From contig JBFLYK010000032.1 in the NCBI GenBank assembly GCA_040756995.1, positions 23,688 through 87,687 of the forward strand: DNA of 64,000 bases. Reading direction: 5' to 3'. The notes under the pieces were generated by a model. The model had not been told where the DNA came from and made no database searches. It saw only the letters and a list, made by a program, of their open reading frames with translations. Numbering within the stretch: the stretch's first letter is position 1; the number at the start of each line of letters is the position of its first letter. The translations under genes were made by a program, and so were the position numbers. This document shows positions 56,896 through 64,000 of this stretch, piece by piece. The stretch comes from BP-133 sp040756995. GTDB taxonomy: Bacteria; Actinomycetota; Acidimicrobiia; IMCC26256; BP-133.

Positions 56896-58215
56896 GTGAT
56901 ACCGGCGGCCAAGGCGATCGCCGACCGTGGTGGTGTCGTTCGGGTCGGGCTGCTCGGCTGCGGCCACGTCGGCTCGGCGCTCGTCCGCCTGACCCTGGGC
57001 CACGCCGACTCCATCGCCGCCCGGGCCGGGGTCAAGGTCGAGGTGGCCAAGGTGGCGGTCCGCAACCTGGCCAAGGAGCGCGACGTCGACCTCGACGCCG
57101 CCCGCTTCACCCACGACGCTGACGAGGTCGTGGCCGACCCTGACATCGATCTCGTCGTCGAGGTCATCGGCGGCATCGAGCCCGCCCGGAGCCTTATCCT
57201 CGGCGCGCTGAACGCCGGCAAGTCGGTCGTCACCGCCAACAAGGAGCTGCTGGCCAACTTCGGCCGGGAGCTGTTCGAGGCGGCCGAGGCCAACGGCGTC
57301 GACCTGCTGTTCGAGGCGTCGGTCTGCGGGGGCATCCCGCTCATCCGGCCGCTGCGGGAGTCGCTGGCCGGCGACCGGATCCGCCGCATCGCCGGGATCG
57401 TCAACGGCACGACCAACTTCGTGCTGACCCGCATGACGGAGTCGGGGATGTCGTTCCACGAGGCGCTGGCCGAGGCCCAGACCCTGGGCTACGCCGAGCG
57501 GGATCCGACGGCCGACGTCGAGGGGTTCGACGCCGCGGCCAAGGCCGCCATCCTGGCCTCGATCGCCTTCGGCGCCAAAGTGGTGGCCGGCGACGTGTAC
57601 AGCGAAGGCATCTCGGCCGTGTCGCCGTCCGACATCGATTCGGCCCGGGAGCTCGGCTACGTCGTGAAGCTGCTGGCCCTGATCGAGGAGGTCGACGACG
57701 AGATCGCCGTGCGGGTGCATCCGGCGATGATCCCCGTCACCCACCCGCTGGCCAGCGTGAAGGACTCCTTCAACGCCGTGTTCATCGAGGCCGACGCCGC
57801 CGGCAGCCTCATGTTCTACGGCCGGGGGGCGGGCGGGATGCCGACCGCCTCGGCGGTGCTCGGCGATCTCATCGACGCCGCCCGCAACCTGGCCGCCGGC
57901 AGCCGGGGCGCCACCATGGGGGCGCCGTCCAAGAAGCGGGTCCGGCCGATCGACGAAGTCGCCTCGCAGTTCTACGTGATGTGCGAGGTGGCCGACCGGC
58001 CCGGCGTCCTGGCGGCCATCGCCTCCGCCTTCGGCGAGCACGGCGTGTCGATCAAGTCCATGCAGCAGCAAGGGATCGCCGACGACGCCCGGTTGATCTT
58101 CGTCACCCACCGGGCTCAGGAGCGGGCCTTCGAGGCCACCATGGCGGCGGTGCGTCAACTGGAGCCCGTCCACCGGGTGGGGTCGATCCTCCGGGTGGTC
58201 GGAGAGGACGAGTAG
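56896..58215 (+). CDS. hom: homoserine dehydrogenase
   Basis: A 439-aa NAD(P)-dependent enzyme that reduces aspartate semialdehyde to homoserine. The Rossmann motif VGLLGCGHVGSALVRL is at residues 16-31; VTANKELLA, ASVCGGIPLIRPL, and the conserved NGTTNFVLTRM and AERDPTADVEGFDAAAK follow. The last 90 residues are an ACT domain (CEVADRPGVLAAIASAFGEH), so threonine feedback control is expected. GTG at 56896 is used. thrC follows after 4 bp. Confidence 0.93.
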   Translation: MIPAAKAIADRGGVVRVGLLGCGHVGSALVRLTLGHADSIAARAGVKVEVAKVAVRNLAKERDVDLDAARFTHDADEVVADPDIDLVVEVIGGIEPARSLILGALNAGKSVVTANKELLANFGRELFEAAEANGVDLLFEASVCGGIPLIRPLRESLAGDRIRRIAGIVNGTTNFVLTRMTESGMSFHEALAEAQTLGYAERDPTADVEGFDAAAKAAILASIAFGAKVVAGDVYSEGISAVSPSDIDSARELGYVVKLLALIEEVDDEIAVRVHPAMIPVTHPLASVKDSFNAVFIEADAAGSLMFYGRGAGGMPTASAVLGDLIDAARNLAAGSRGATMGAPSKKRVRPIDEVASQFYVMCEVADRPGVLAAIASAFGEHGVSIKSMQQQGIADDARLIFVTHRAQERAFEATMAAVRQLEPVHRVGSILRVVGEDE

Positions 58216-58219
58216 CCCG

Positions 58220-59290
58220 TTGGGCTCAACCTCCCGCTTCACGGCCTGGCCGGGCCTCATCGAGGCCTACCGCGACCGGCTGCCGGTCAGCGACGCCACG
58301 CCGGTGATCACGCTCCGGGAAGGCGGCACGCCGCTCCTGCCGGCGCCGTACCTGTCGGAACGGGTCGAGGCCGACGTCCGGCTGAAGTACGAAGGCCTCA
58401 ACCCGACCGGCTCCTTCAAGGACCGGGGCATGACCGTGGCCATCTCCAAAGCGGTGGAGGAGGGCTCGAAGGCCGTCATCTGCGCCTCCACCGGGAACAC
58501 GTCGGCATCGGCCGCCGCCTACGCCGCCCGGGCCGGGCTGGTCTGCGCCGTGCTGATCCCCGAGGGCCACATCGCCCTCGGGAAGCTGGCCCAGGCCTTG
58601 ATCCACGGCGCCAAGGTGATCCAGATCAAGGGCAACTTCGACCAGGCGCTGACCGTGGTGCGGGAGATGGCGGCCCGCGACGCCATCACGCTGGTGAACT
58701 CCGTGAACCCCTACCGCCTGGAGGGGCAGAAGACAGCGGCCTTCGAGATCGTCGACGAGTTGGGCGACGCGCCCGACGTGCACTGCATCCCGGTCGGCAA
58801 CGCCGGCAACATCACCGCCTACTGGCGGGGCTACAGCGAGGACCACGCCGCCGGACGGGCGACCCGGCGGCCCCGCATGCTCGGCTGGCAGGCGGCGGGC
58901 GCGGCGCCGCTGGTGTCGGGCGAGCCGGTGCCGTACCCGGAGACGATCGCCACCGCCATCCGGATCGGCAATCCCGCCTCGTGGACCGGGGCGATCGCCG
59001 CTCGCGACGAGTCGGGGGGCGCCATCGAAGCGGTGACCGACGTCGAGATCCTCGACGCCTACCGCCTGCTGGCCGAACGGGAAGGCGTGTTCTGCGAACC
59101 GGCCTCGGCCGCCTCGGTGGCCGGCCTGTTGCGGGCCGTCGACGCGGGGTTGGTCCGCCGCGGCGAGACCGTCGTCTGCACGCTGACCGGCCACGGCCTC
59201 AAAGACCCGGAACGGGCGATCTCCACGGTGGAACTGGGCATCTCGGTCGAGCCGACCGCCGCCGCCGTGGCGGCCCAACTCGGTCTGTAG
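58220..59290 (+). CDS. thrC: threonine synthase
   Basis: A 356-aa PLP lyase that converts phosphohomoserine to threonine. The PLP Lys67 is in NPTGSFKDRGM; CASTGNTSASAAAYAAR, VGNAGNITAYWRGY and EPASAASVAGL are conserved. Length fits the short actinobacterial type. TTG at 58220 is 4 bp after hom. No thrB homoserine kinase follows; in this lineage it may lie elsewhere. It is convergent with a Lon-domain gene. Confidence 0.92.
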   Translation: MGSTSRFTAWPGLIEAYRDRLPVSDATPVITLREGGTPLLPAPYLSERVEADVRLKYEGLNPTGSFKDRGMTVAISKAVEEGSKAVICASTGNTSASAAAYAARAGLVCAVLIPEGHIALGKLAQALIHGAKVIQIKGNFDQALTVVREMAARDAITLVNSVNPYRLEGQKTAAFEIVDELGDAPDVHCIPVGNAGNITAYWRGYSEDHAAGRATRRPRMLGWQAAGAAPLVSGEPVPYPETIATAIRIGNPASWTGAIAARDESGGAIEAVTDVEILDAYRLLAEREGVFCEPASAASVAGLLRAVDAGLVRRGETVVCTLTGHGLKDPERAISTVELGISVEPTAAAVAAQLGL

Positions 59291-59324
59291 CAACGGTTCC
59301 CGGCCCCCCGAGACCGGGCGCTCC

Positions 59325-59954
59325 TCAGGCCTCGGCGATCCGGCGCTCCAGGATCTCCTTGGCGTCCTGCAGCACGGTCTCGAGGAGCGTGAGCCGGGCG
59401 ACGGTGCTCGGGGCCTCGAGCACCCTCTGGGCGTCCATCGGCCCGATCGGCGAGAGCAGCGCCGCCTCGAAAGCCGCCACCGCCGGGTTCTCGTCCAGGG
59501 TGCGGACGGCCGACGGCGCCGGCATCCCCAGCTCCACCTGGAGCGCCAGGACCTGTCGCAGCAGTCGTTCGACGGCGTTGCGCCGCTCAGTCGCCTCGCC
59601 GTCGGTCTCGTCGGGGGCGTCGTCGATCGCCTCGACCATCGCCAGCGGGTAGGGATCTTCCGGCAGCCATTCGGTCACCCGGAACCGTTCGGTGCCCACC
59701 GCATCGAGCAGCCAGCGCCCGTCCGGCAGTTCCGCCGTCTGGACGATCCGCGCCACCGTCCCGACGGCGAACCGCACGTCTCCGCCGCCGACCTCCTGCC
59801 CCCGCTCGATGAGCACGACGCCGAACTCCCCGTCCCCGGCCAGGACGTCCTTCACCAGCGCCCGATACCGCGGCTCGAAGATGTGCAACGGCAGATGGGC
59901 AAAGGGCATCAGCACCGTCCCCAACGGGAACATCGGAAGCCGCCGCGCCGCCAT
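59325..59954 (-). CDS. LON substrate-binding domain protein
   Basis: A 209-aa protein with only the LON N-terminal domain: RLPMFPLGTVLMPFAHLPLHIFEPRY at the start, then EFGVVLIERGQEVGGGD, VGTVARIVQTAELPDGRW and a helical C-terminus. It lacks the ATPase and protease parts of Lon. Such stand-alone proteins are common in actinobacteria and may bind peptides or assist proteolysis, but their role is not settled. ATG at 59954 is chosen. It is divergent from the phosphoglycerate mutase. Confidence 0.85.
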   Translation of the reverse strand: MAARRLPMFPLGTVLMPFAHLPLHIFEPRYRALVKDVLAGDGEFGVVLIERGQEVGGGDVRFAVGTVARIVQTAELPDGRWLLDAVGTERFRVTEWLPEDPYPLAMVEAIDDAPDETDGEATERRNAVERLLRQVLALQVELGMPAPSAVRTLDENPAVAAFEAALLSPIGPMDAQRVLEAPSTVARLTLLETVLQDAKEILERRIAEA

Positions 59955-60006
59955 GCCGGGAGCTTACGTACCCGGCCGGCGCCGAGGGGCCCGTACGATC
60001 GTGGGC

Positions 60007-61203
60007 GTGACCACGCGACCGGACATGCGTTATGTCGTCTGCATCCCCGACGGGGCGGCCGACGAGCCCCTGGAGGAACTGGGCGGGCGGACGCCGCTGG
60101 AGGCGGCGGCCATGCCCCACCTCGCCCGGTTGGCGGCGGCGGGTGAGGTCGGCCGGGCGGCGACGATTCCGGACGGGATGCCGCCGGGCAGCGACGTCGG
60201 CAACATGGCCATCCTCGGTTACGACCCGGCCCGGTACCACACCGGGCGGGCCCCGATCGAGGCGGCGGCGATGGGCGTCGACCTCCAGCCCGGACAGGTG
60301 GCCTACCGCTGCAACCTGGTGACCCTCGACGACTCGACCGGCACGATGGTCGACTTCTCGGCCCACCACATTCCCACCGAGCTGTCGACGCCGATCATCG
60401 AGGCGGTCGACGCCGAGCTGGGCGGCGGGCGCGACGGCCTGTGGTTCCACCCCGGCGTCATGTACCGCCACGTGATGGTGGCCCCGGCCGAGCTCGGGAA
60501 GGCCGATTGCGTGCCGCCCCACGACTTGACCGGCAAGCCGGTGGTCATGCCGGACGGGCCGGCGGCAGCCGAGCTGCGCCGGATCATGGAGGCGTCGAAG
60601 GAGATCGTGCGGGCCAAGGCGGCCGAGCTCGGCGCCGATGCCACCCAGGTCTGGCTGTGGGGCCAGGGCACCCGTCCGATGCTCCCGTCGTTCGAGTCCA
60701 AGTGGGGTCTGACGGGCCGCCTGGTCACCGCCGTCGACCTGATCCGCGGCCTCGGAGTCCTGTCGGGGATCGACCCGGTCGAAGTCGAAGGCGCCACCGG
60801 TTACTACGACACCAACTACGAGGGGAAGCGCGACGCCTGCCTCGCCTCCCTGGCCGACCGGGAGTTCTTCGTGATCCACATCGAGGCGTCCGATGAGGCG
60901 GGCCACAACGGCGAGGTGGACCGCAAGGTCGAGGCGCTGGAGAACTGGGACCGCCGGGTCATCGGGCCCCTCGTCGAGGCCCTCGACAGCCTCGGCCCCT
61001 GGCGCCTGATGCTGATGCCCGACCATGCCACCCCCACGGTGCTGCGGACCCACACCCCGGACCCGGTCCCCTACCTGATCTACGACCCGGCGGAGCCGGG
61101 CCCGGGCGGCACCTACACCGAGCGGGGGGTGGCCGGCTCCCCGGCGGTGGTGGCCCACGATCTGATGGCGAGGTTCCTCCGCCGCGACCCCGCCGTCCCC
61201 TGA
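60007..61203 (+). CDS. archaeal-type cofactor-independent phosphoglycerate mutase
   Basis: A 398-aa enzyme of the ApgM/alkaline-phosphatase superfamily that interconverts 3- and 2-phosphoglycerate. The nucleophile Ser62 is in PGSDVGNMAILGYDP, and RYVVCIPDGAADEPLEELGG at the start, HIEASDEAGHNG (near 296) and MLMPDHATPTVLRTHT (near 335) carry the two-metal ligands. This is the archaeal form (COG3635), not the GpmI form usual in bacteria. Start sites GTG 60007, GTG 60001 and ATG 60025 are possible. It is followed, after a hairpin, by genes for 2,3-diphosphoglycerate chemistry. Confidence 0.87.
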   Translation: MTTRPDMRYVVCIPDGAADEPLEELGGRTPLEAAAMPHLARLAAAGEVGRAATIPDGMPPGSDVGNMAILGYDPARYHTGRAPIEAAAMGVDLQPGQVAYRCNLVTLDDSTGTMVDFSAHHIPTELSTPIIEAVDAELGGGRDGLWFHPGVMYRHVMVAPAELGKADCVPPHDLTGKPVVMPDGPAAAELRRIMEASKEIVRAKAAELGADATQVWLWGQGTRPMLPSFESKWGLTGRLVTAVDLIRGLGVLSGIDPVEVEGATGYYDTNYEGKRDACLASLADREFFVIHIEASDEAGHNGEVDRKVEALENWDRRVIGPLVEALDSLGPWRLMLMPDHATPTVLRTHTPDPVPYLIYDPAEPGPGGTYTERGVAGSPAVVAHDLMARFLRRDPAVP

Positions 61204-61212
61204 CCCTCCGCC

Positions 61213-61258
61213 AACTGGCGTTCCTTTTCCGGGATAGGGCGGAAAAGGAACGCCAGTT
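61213..61258. repeat. 19-bp perfect hairpin between mutase and cyclic-DPG synthetase
   Basis: AACTGGCGTTCCTTTTCC at 61213-61230 and its exact complement GGAAAAGGAACGCCAGTT at 61241-61258 are separated by 10 nt; the next pair (G61231-C61240) gives a 19-bp stem. It lies 9 bp after the mutase stop. No T-run follows on the plus strand. The gap to 61384 also contains GGGAGCGGCT twice and has no other gene. Confidence 0.75.
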
Positions 61259-61384
61259 CGTTGGGGGGTGGGAGCGGCTACCATGCGGGGCTACGCCCGC
61301 TCTTCCCACGGGAGCGGCTCGCGTGTGAGGTCTTGAGCCACGCCTGTCCTTTTTCCCCAGTCTGATCCGCCGTCGCGCACGCTC

Positions 61385-62746
61385 GTGCTGGTCGACGGTG
61401 AGCACTACCCGACGGTGGTGAGGGCCGCCGTCGAGGAGCTGCGCGCCGCCGGCCGCACCGTTGTCGGGGCCGCCCTCCTCGGCGGATCGGAGAAGATCTC
61501 GACCGGCGCCACCCGGCCCGACGACTACGGCGTCGGCGACATGGCGTTCGGAGAATCGCCGCTGGCCGCGCTGCTGGCCGGCGTCGACCGGTTCCAGCCC
61601 GACGAGGTCGTCGACCTCTCGGACCAGCCCGTCCTCGACGCCCGGAACCGCCTGCTGCTGGCGGCCTGCGCCCTCTCGCTGGGCCTGCCGTACCGGGGGG
61701 CGGGATTCGCCTTCGAGGTGCCGCCCCGGCCGCCGGTCGCCACCAAACCGACGATCGCCGTCATCGGCACCGGCAAGCGCACCGGCAAGACCGCGGTGGC
61801 CGCCGAGCTCGCCCGCACCCTGACGGCGGCCGGGCGGCGGCCGGTCATCGTGGCCATGGGCCGGGGCGGGCCGGCCGAACCCGAGGTCGTCGACCCCGCG
61901 ACGTTCGACCTCTCCCCCGAGGCGCTGCTGGCCCTGGCCCGCTCCGGCCGCCACGCCGCCAGCGACCACCTGGAAGACGCCCTCACCGCCGGCGTCGTCA
62001 CCGTCGGCACCCGCCGCTGCGGCGGCGGGCTGGCCGGGGAACCGGCCAGCGCCACGTTCGCCCGGGGCGTCGAACTGGCCAACCAGCGGCCCGAGGAGCT
62101 GCTCGTTCTCGAGGGTTCCGGGACGAGCATTCCGCCCGTCCATGCCGACGCCACGATCTGCGTCGTTGGTGCCCCAAGTGCCTCTGACCAGGAGCTTCTT
62201 CTGGGCTATCTGGGCGCTTACCCTCTGTTGCTGGCCGATCTGGTCGTGATTACACTGGTGGAACAACCGCTTGCCGATTTGGGCGCGGTGGCGGCCCTCG
62301 AGGATCGCATCCGGGGGCTCGTTCCAGGGGTTCCGGTCGTTCACACCACGTTCAGGCCGCGGCCTCTCGGGTCGATCTCCGGAGATTCCGTCTTTTTCAC
62401 CACCACGGCTCCTGTGGCCGTAGCGGGGATTCTGGCAGCGCATCTCGAGACGTACGGCGCCACTGTCGTCGGTCATAGCTCTTCGTTGGCGAACCGCCCC
62501 GGGCTCGCCGCCGACCTGCAGGCCGCCGGCCGGGCTGACGTACTCGTCACCGAGCTGAAAGCAGCAGCAGTTGACCTCGCCACCAGGTTCGCCCTGGAGC
62601 GGGGGATGCGGGTCGTCTACTCCGACAACCAGCTGGTGGCCACCGGAGGCGACGGGCCGTTGGAAACGCTCTTCCCCTCCGTGGCCGACCTGGCGACGGA
62701 ACGGTTCCGGGCCGGCCCCCCTCGCAGTGGTGAACGCAGTGGATGA
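61385..62746 (+). CDS. cyclic 2,3-diphosphoglycerate synthetase
   Basis: A 453-aa enzyme that closes 2,3-diphosphoglycerate to its cyclic form with ATP. The N-terminal LVDGEHYPTVVRAAVEEL, the P-loop GTGKRTGKT (residues 128-136), IVAMGRGGPAEPEVV and the long EGSGTSIPPVHADATICVVG segment are those of the CpgS family described from methanogens. GTG at 61385 is the first start after an in-frame stop. GC content and codon choice fall visibly in 62160-62460 (for example CTT, TTG, ATT codons), unlike the flanks. A 2-phosphoglycerate kinase gene follows in the same direction. Confidence 0.85.
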   Translation: MLVDGEHYPTVVRAAVEELRAAGRTVVGAALLGGSEKISTGATRPDDYGVGDMAFGESPLAALLAGVDRFQPDEVVDLSDQPVLDARNRLLLAACALSLGLPYRGAGFAFEVPPRPPVATKPTIAVIGTGKRTGKTAVAAELARTLTAAGRRPVIVAMGRGGPAEPEVVDPATFDLSPEALLALARSGRHAASDHLEDALTAGVVTVGTRRCGGGLAGEPASATFARGVELANQRPEELLVLEGSGTSIPPVHADATICVVGAPSASDQELLLGYLGAYPLLLADLVVITLVEQPLADLGAVAALEDRIRGLVPGVPVVHTTFRPRPLGSISGDSVFFTTTAPVAVAGILAAHLETYGATVVGHSSSLANRPGLAADLQAAGRADVLVTELKAAAVDLATRFALERGMRVVYSDNQLVATGGDGPLETLFPSVADLATERFRAGPPRSGERSG

Positions 62747-62767
62747 CCCAGCGGCCATGAGAGATCG

Positions 62768-63766
62768 ATGACGCAGAGCCCCCGCCACATCGTCATATCC
62801 GACGAGGAACACGCCCTGCCGTACTCCAAGGGGCTGATGGCGAGCTCGATCATGGCCACCGGGCTGCCTCCGGGCCGGGCGTTCCACGTGGCGGAGCGCA
62901 TCGAGGAGCGGCTCCGGGAACGGGGCGTGCCGGAAATCACCCGGGCGGCGCTGTCGGAGCTGGCCCGCGAGGTGCTGGTCGACGAGGTCGGCCAGCGCTA
63001 CGCCGACTCCTTCGCCAAGTGGCAGGTGGTCAACCGGATCGACCGGCCGCTCATCATCCTGATCGGCGGGGCGACCGGCGTGGGGAAGTCCACCATCGCC
63101 ACCCAGCTGGCCGGCCGGCTCGGCATCACCCGGATCATCCCCACCGACGCCATCCGCGAGGTCATGCGCTCGATGTTCAGCGAGGAGCTCATGCCCACGC
63201 TGCACACGTCGAGCTTCGACGCCGACCACCTGGTCCGGCACCCCCTGCCCCGCAACGCCGATCCGGTCATCGTGGGGTACCGGGAGCAGTCGGCGGCGGT
63301 GGCGGTCGGGGCGCAGGCGCTGATCCGCCGGGCGGTGACCGAGAGCACCGACCTCATCCTCGAAGGCGCCCACCTCGTGCCGGGGTTCTTCGACCCGGCC
63401 GAGTTCGCCGACGCCGCCTTCGTGGTCCAGTTCGTGATCGCGGTCGACGACGAGGAGGCCCACCGGTCGCACTTCCTGGCCCGGGCCCACGACAACCGCA
63501 GCCGCCCGTCCGACCGCTACCTCGAGTTCTTCGACAACATCCGCAAGATCCAGCGCTACGTGAAGTCCCTGGCGCTGGAGCGGAACGTGCCGATCGTCCA
63601 CTCCTACAGCCTCGATGCGACCCTCGCTCAGGTCATCGAGCTCGTGGTGAGCCGGGCGATGCAGGAGATCCCGTCCCGGAACGGGCACTCCGAACCGCCC
63701 GGGGGTGCGGGGGTGCCCCCCGGAATCAAAGTTGAAGCATCCGCCAGGAGGACACACGACCGATGA
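62768..63766 (+). CDS. 2-phosphoglycerate kinase
   Basis: A 332-aa enzyme that phosphorylates 2-phosphoglycerate to 2,3-diphosphoglycerate, the substrate for the preceding gene. Residues 5-90 look like an ATP-cone domain (HIVISDEEHALPYSKGLMAS), residues 95-300 are a kinase with P-loop GGATGVGKST (100-109) and DLILEGAHLVPGFFDP. This is the arrangement of the archaeal enzyme. The last 35 residues include PPGGAGVPPG from the GC-rich repeat. ATG at 62768 is used. The stop overlaps rho. Confidence 0.85.
   Translation: MTQSPRHIVISDEEHALPYSKGLMASSIMATGLPPGRAFHVAERIEERLRERGVPEITRAALSELAREVLVDEVGQRYADSFAKWQVVNRIDRPLIILIGGATGVGKSTIATQLAGRLGITRIIPTDAIREVMRSMFSEELMPTLHTSSFDADHLVRHPLPRNADPVIVGYREQSAAVAVGAQALIRRAVTESTDLILEGAHLVPGFFDPAEFADAAFVVQFVIAVDDEEAHRSHFLARAHDNRSRPSDRYLEFFDNIRKIQRYVKSLALERNVPIVHSYSLDATLAQVIELVVSRAMQEIPSRNGHSEPPGGAGVPPGIKVEASARRTHDR
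63696..63731 (+). repeat. dispersed GC palindromic repeat, copy 3
   Basis: CGCCCGGGGGTGCGGGGGTG followed by CCCCCCGGAATCAAAG, in the 3' part of the kinase gene. It is closely like the minus-strand copy at 46487-46523 and the copy at 7677-7710. Confidence 0.5.
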
Positions 63767-64000
63767 CCACTACGGAGGAGTTCGCCGCCGAACGGGCCCA
63801 GCTCGGCCAGCGCGACCGTGACGAGCTGCACGAGATCGCGTCGGCCATGGGCGTGCGGGGAGCGACCCGCCTGCGGAAGGCGGACCTCATCGAGGCGATC
63901 CTCGACAAGGCGACCAGCGGAGCGTCGGTCCCGGAGCCGACCGGTGAGAAGCCGAAGAAGCGGGCGACGCGGAAGAAGGCGGCCGACGCCGAGGCGGCCG
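63763..64000 (+). CDS. rho: transcription termination factor Rho (3' partial)
   Basis: The first 79 codons of a protein that runs off the window. DELHEIASAMGVRGATRLRK then ADLIEAILDK is the SAP-like Rho N-terminal domain, and the Lys/Ala-rich stretch GEKPKKRATRKKAADAEAA is the typical insert of actinobacterial Rho. ATG at 63763 overlaps the kinase stop; AGGAGG lies 11 nt upstream. Placement after hom-thrC is also common for rho. Other proteins with a Rho_N domain are possible but less likely. Confidence 0.8.
   Translation, partial: MTTTEEFAAERAQLGQRDRDELHEIASAMGVRGATRLRKADLIEAILDKATSGASVPEPTGEKPKKRATRKKAADAEAA

Noticed and set aside
60959..63757. 932-codon open frame on the minus strand
   Set aside because: It is the reverse complement of the mutase, synthetase and kinase genes; its translation is low in complexity, rich in His/Gly/Asp/Gln and without domains, as expected for shadow frames at high GC.

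Overview
The window is GC-rich actinobacterial chromosome. I see no rRNA, insertion sequence, prophage or CRISPR array; the genes are densely packed and many overlap by 4 nt (ATGA, GTGA, TTGA). Several families point to an actinobacterium: DUF3097 and DUF3107 proteins, an MtrA/MtrB/GerMN-lipoprotein set, a Kgd-type 2-oxoglutarate dehydrogenase, class II DAHP synthase, a Bpa/PafE-like proteasome activator, a paired ArsA-type ATPase and a PdtaS-like kinase. A System I (Ccm) cytochrome c maturation operon and an archaeal-type phosphoglycerate mutase next to cyclic 2,3-diphosphoglycerate genes are unusual for well-studied actinobacteria. They suggest a deep lineage such as Acidimicrobiia (inference, not proven).

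Layout. 1-4916: end of a DUF3097 gene, then a three-gene acyl-CoA ligase / amidohydrolase / acyl-CoA ligase unit. 4979-11679: di-haem cytochrome c peroxidase followed by ccmB-C-D-E-F-H and a ccmI-like gene, with no ccmA or ccmG. 11721-13589: cyclophilin and an unknown conserved protein. 13712-18730 (minus): a 1491-aa CtpI-like P-type ATPase and a small Ala/Lys-rich protein, with a possible antisense micro-membrane protein at the ATPase 3' end. 18771-21868: Fe-S region, with a cysteine desulfurase and a Cys-containing HTH regulator divergent from an Mrp/ApbC carrier. 21883-22046: a long imperfect inverted repeat in front of lgt. 22051-29605: lgt, DUF3107, two ArsA-like ATPases (the first apparently starting at ATC), isochorismatase-like hydrolase, thiI, a PHP phosphatase and a PdtaS-like sensor kinase. 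29713-37021: secreted proteins, lipid kinase, Kelch-like protein, MscS channel, type-5 uracil-DNA glycosylase, dapA and a secreted phosphoesterase. 37127-42648 (minus): bpa, aroG (class II), kgd. 42813-46825: Fur-family regulator, mtrA, mtrB, GerMN lipoprotein and an unknown protein. 46874-51574: thioredoxin-like proteins, lipoproteins, a sugar kinase and a diguanylate cyclase. 51591-54612 (minus): lon and an SRAP/HMCES-type protein, with a HAIR-like HspR operator at the lon start. 54954-55025: tRNA-Arg(CCG). 55096-59290: receiver protein, lysA, hom, thrC. 60007-63766: phosphoglycerate mutase, cyclic 2,3-diphosphoglycerate synthetase and 2-phosphoglycerate kinase, running directly into rho at the window end.

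How the genes fit together. dapA, lysA, hom and thrC cover much of the aspartate-family pathway. ThiI, NifS and Mrp form a sulfur and Fe-S group. lon, bpa and the HAIR site form a protein quality-control group. The most interesting system is 60007-63766, whose three enzymes could carry 3-phosphoglycerate through 2-phosphoglycerate and 2,3-diphosphoglycerate to cyclic 2,3-diphosphoglycerate, a solute best known from thermophilic methanogens. Other notable items are an ATC start codon behind a perfect Shine-Dalgarno sequence, three copies of a GC-rich palindromic repeat inserted in coding sequence, and several strong hairpins in intergenic DNA.
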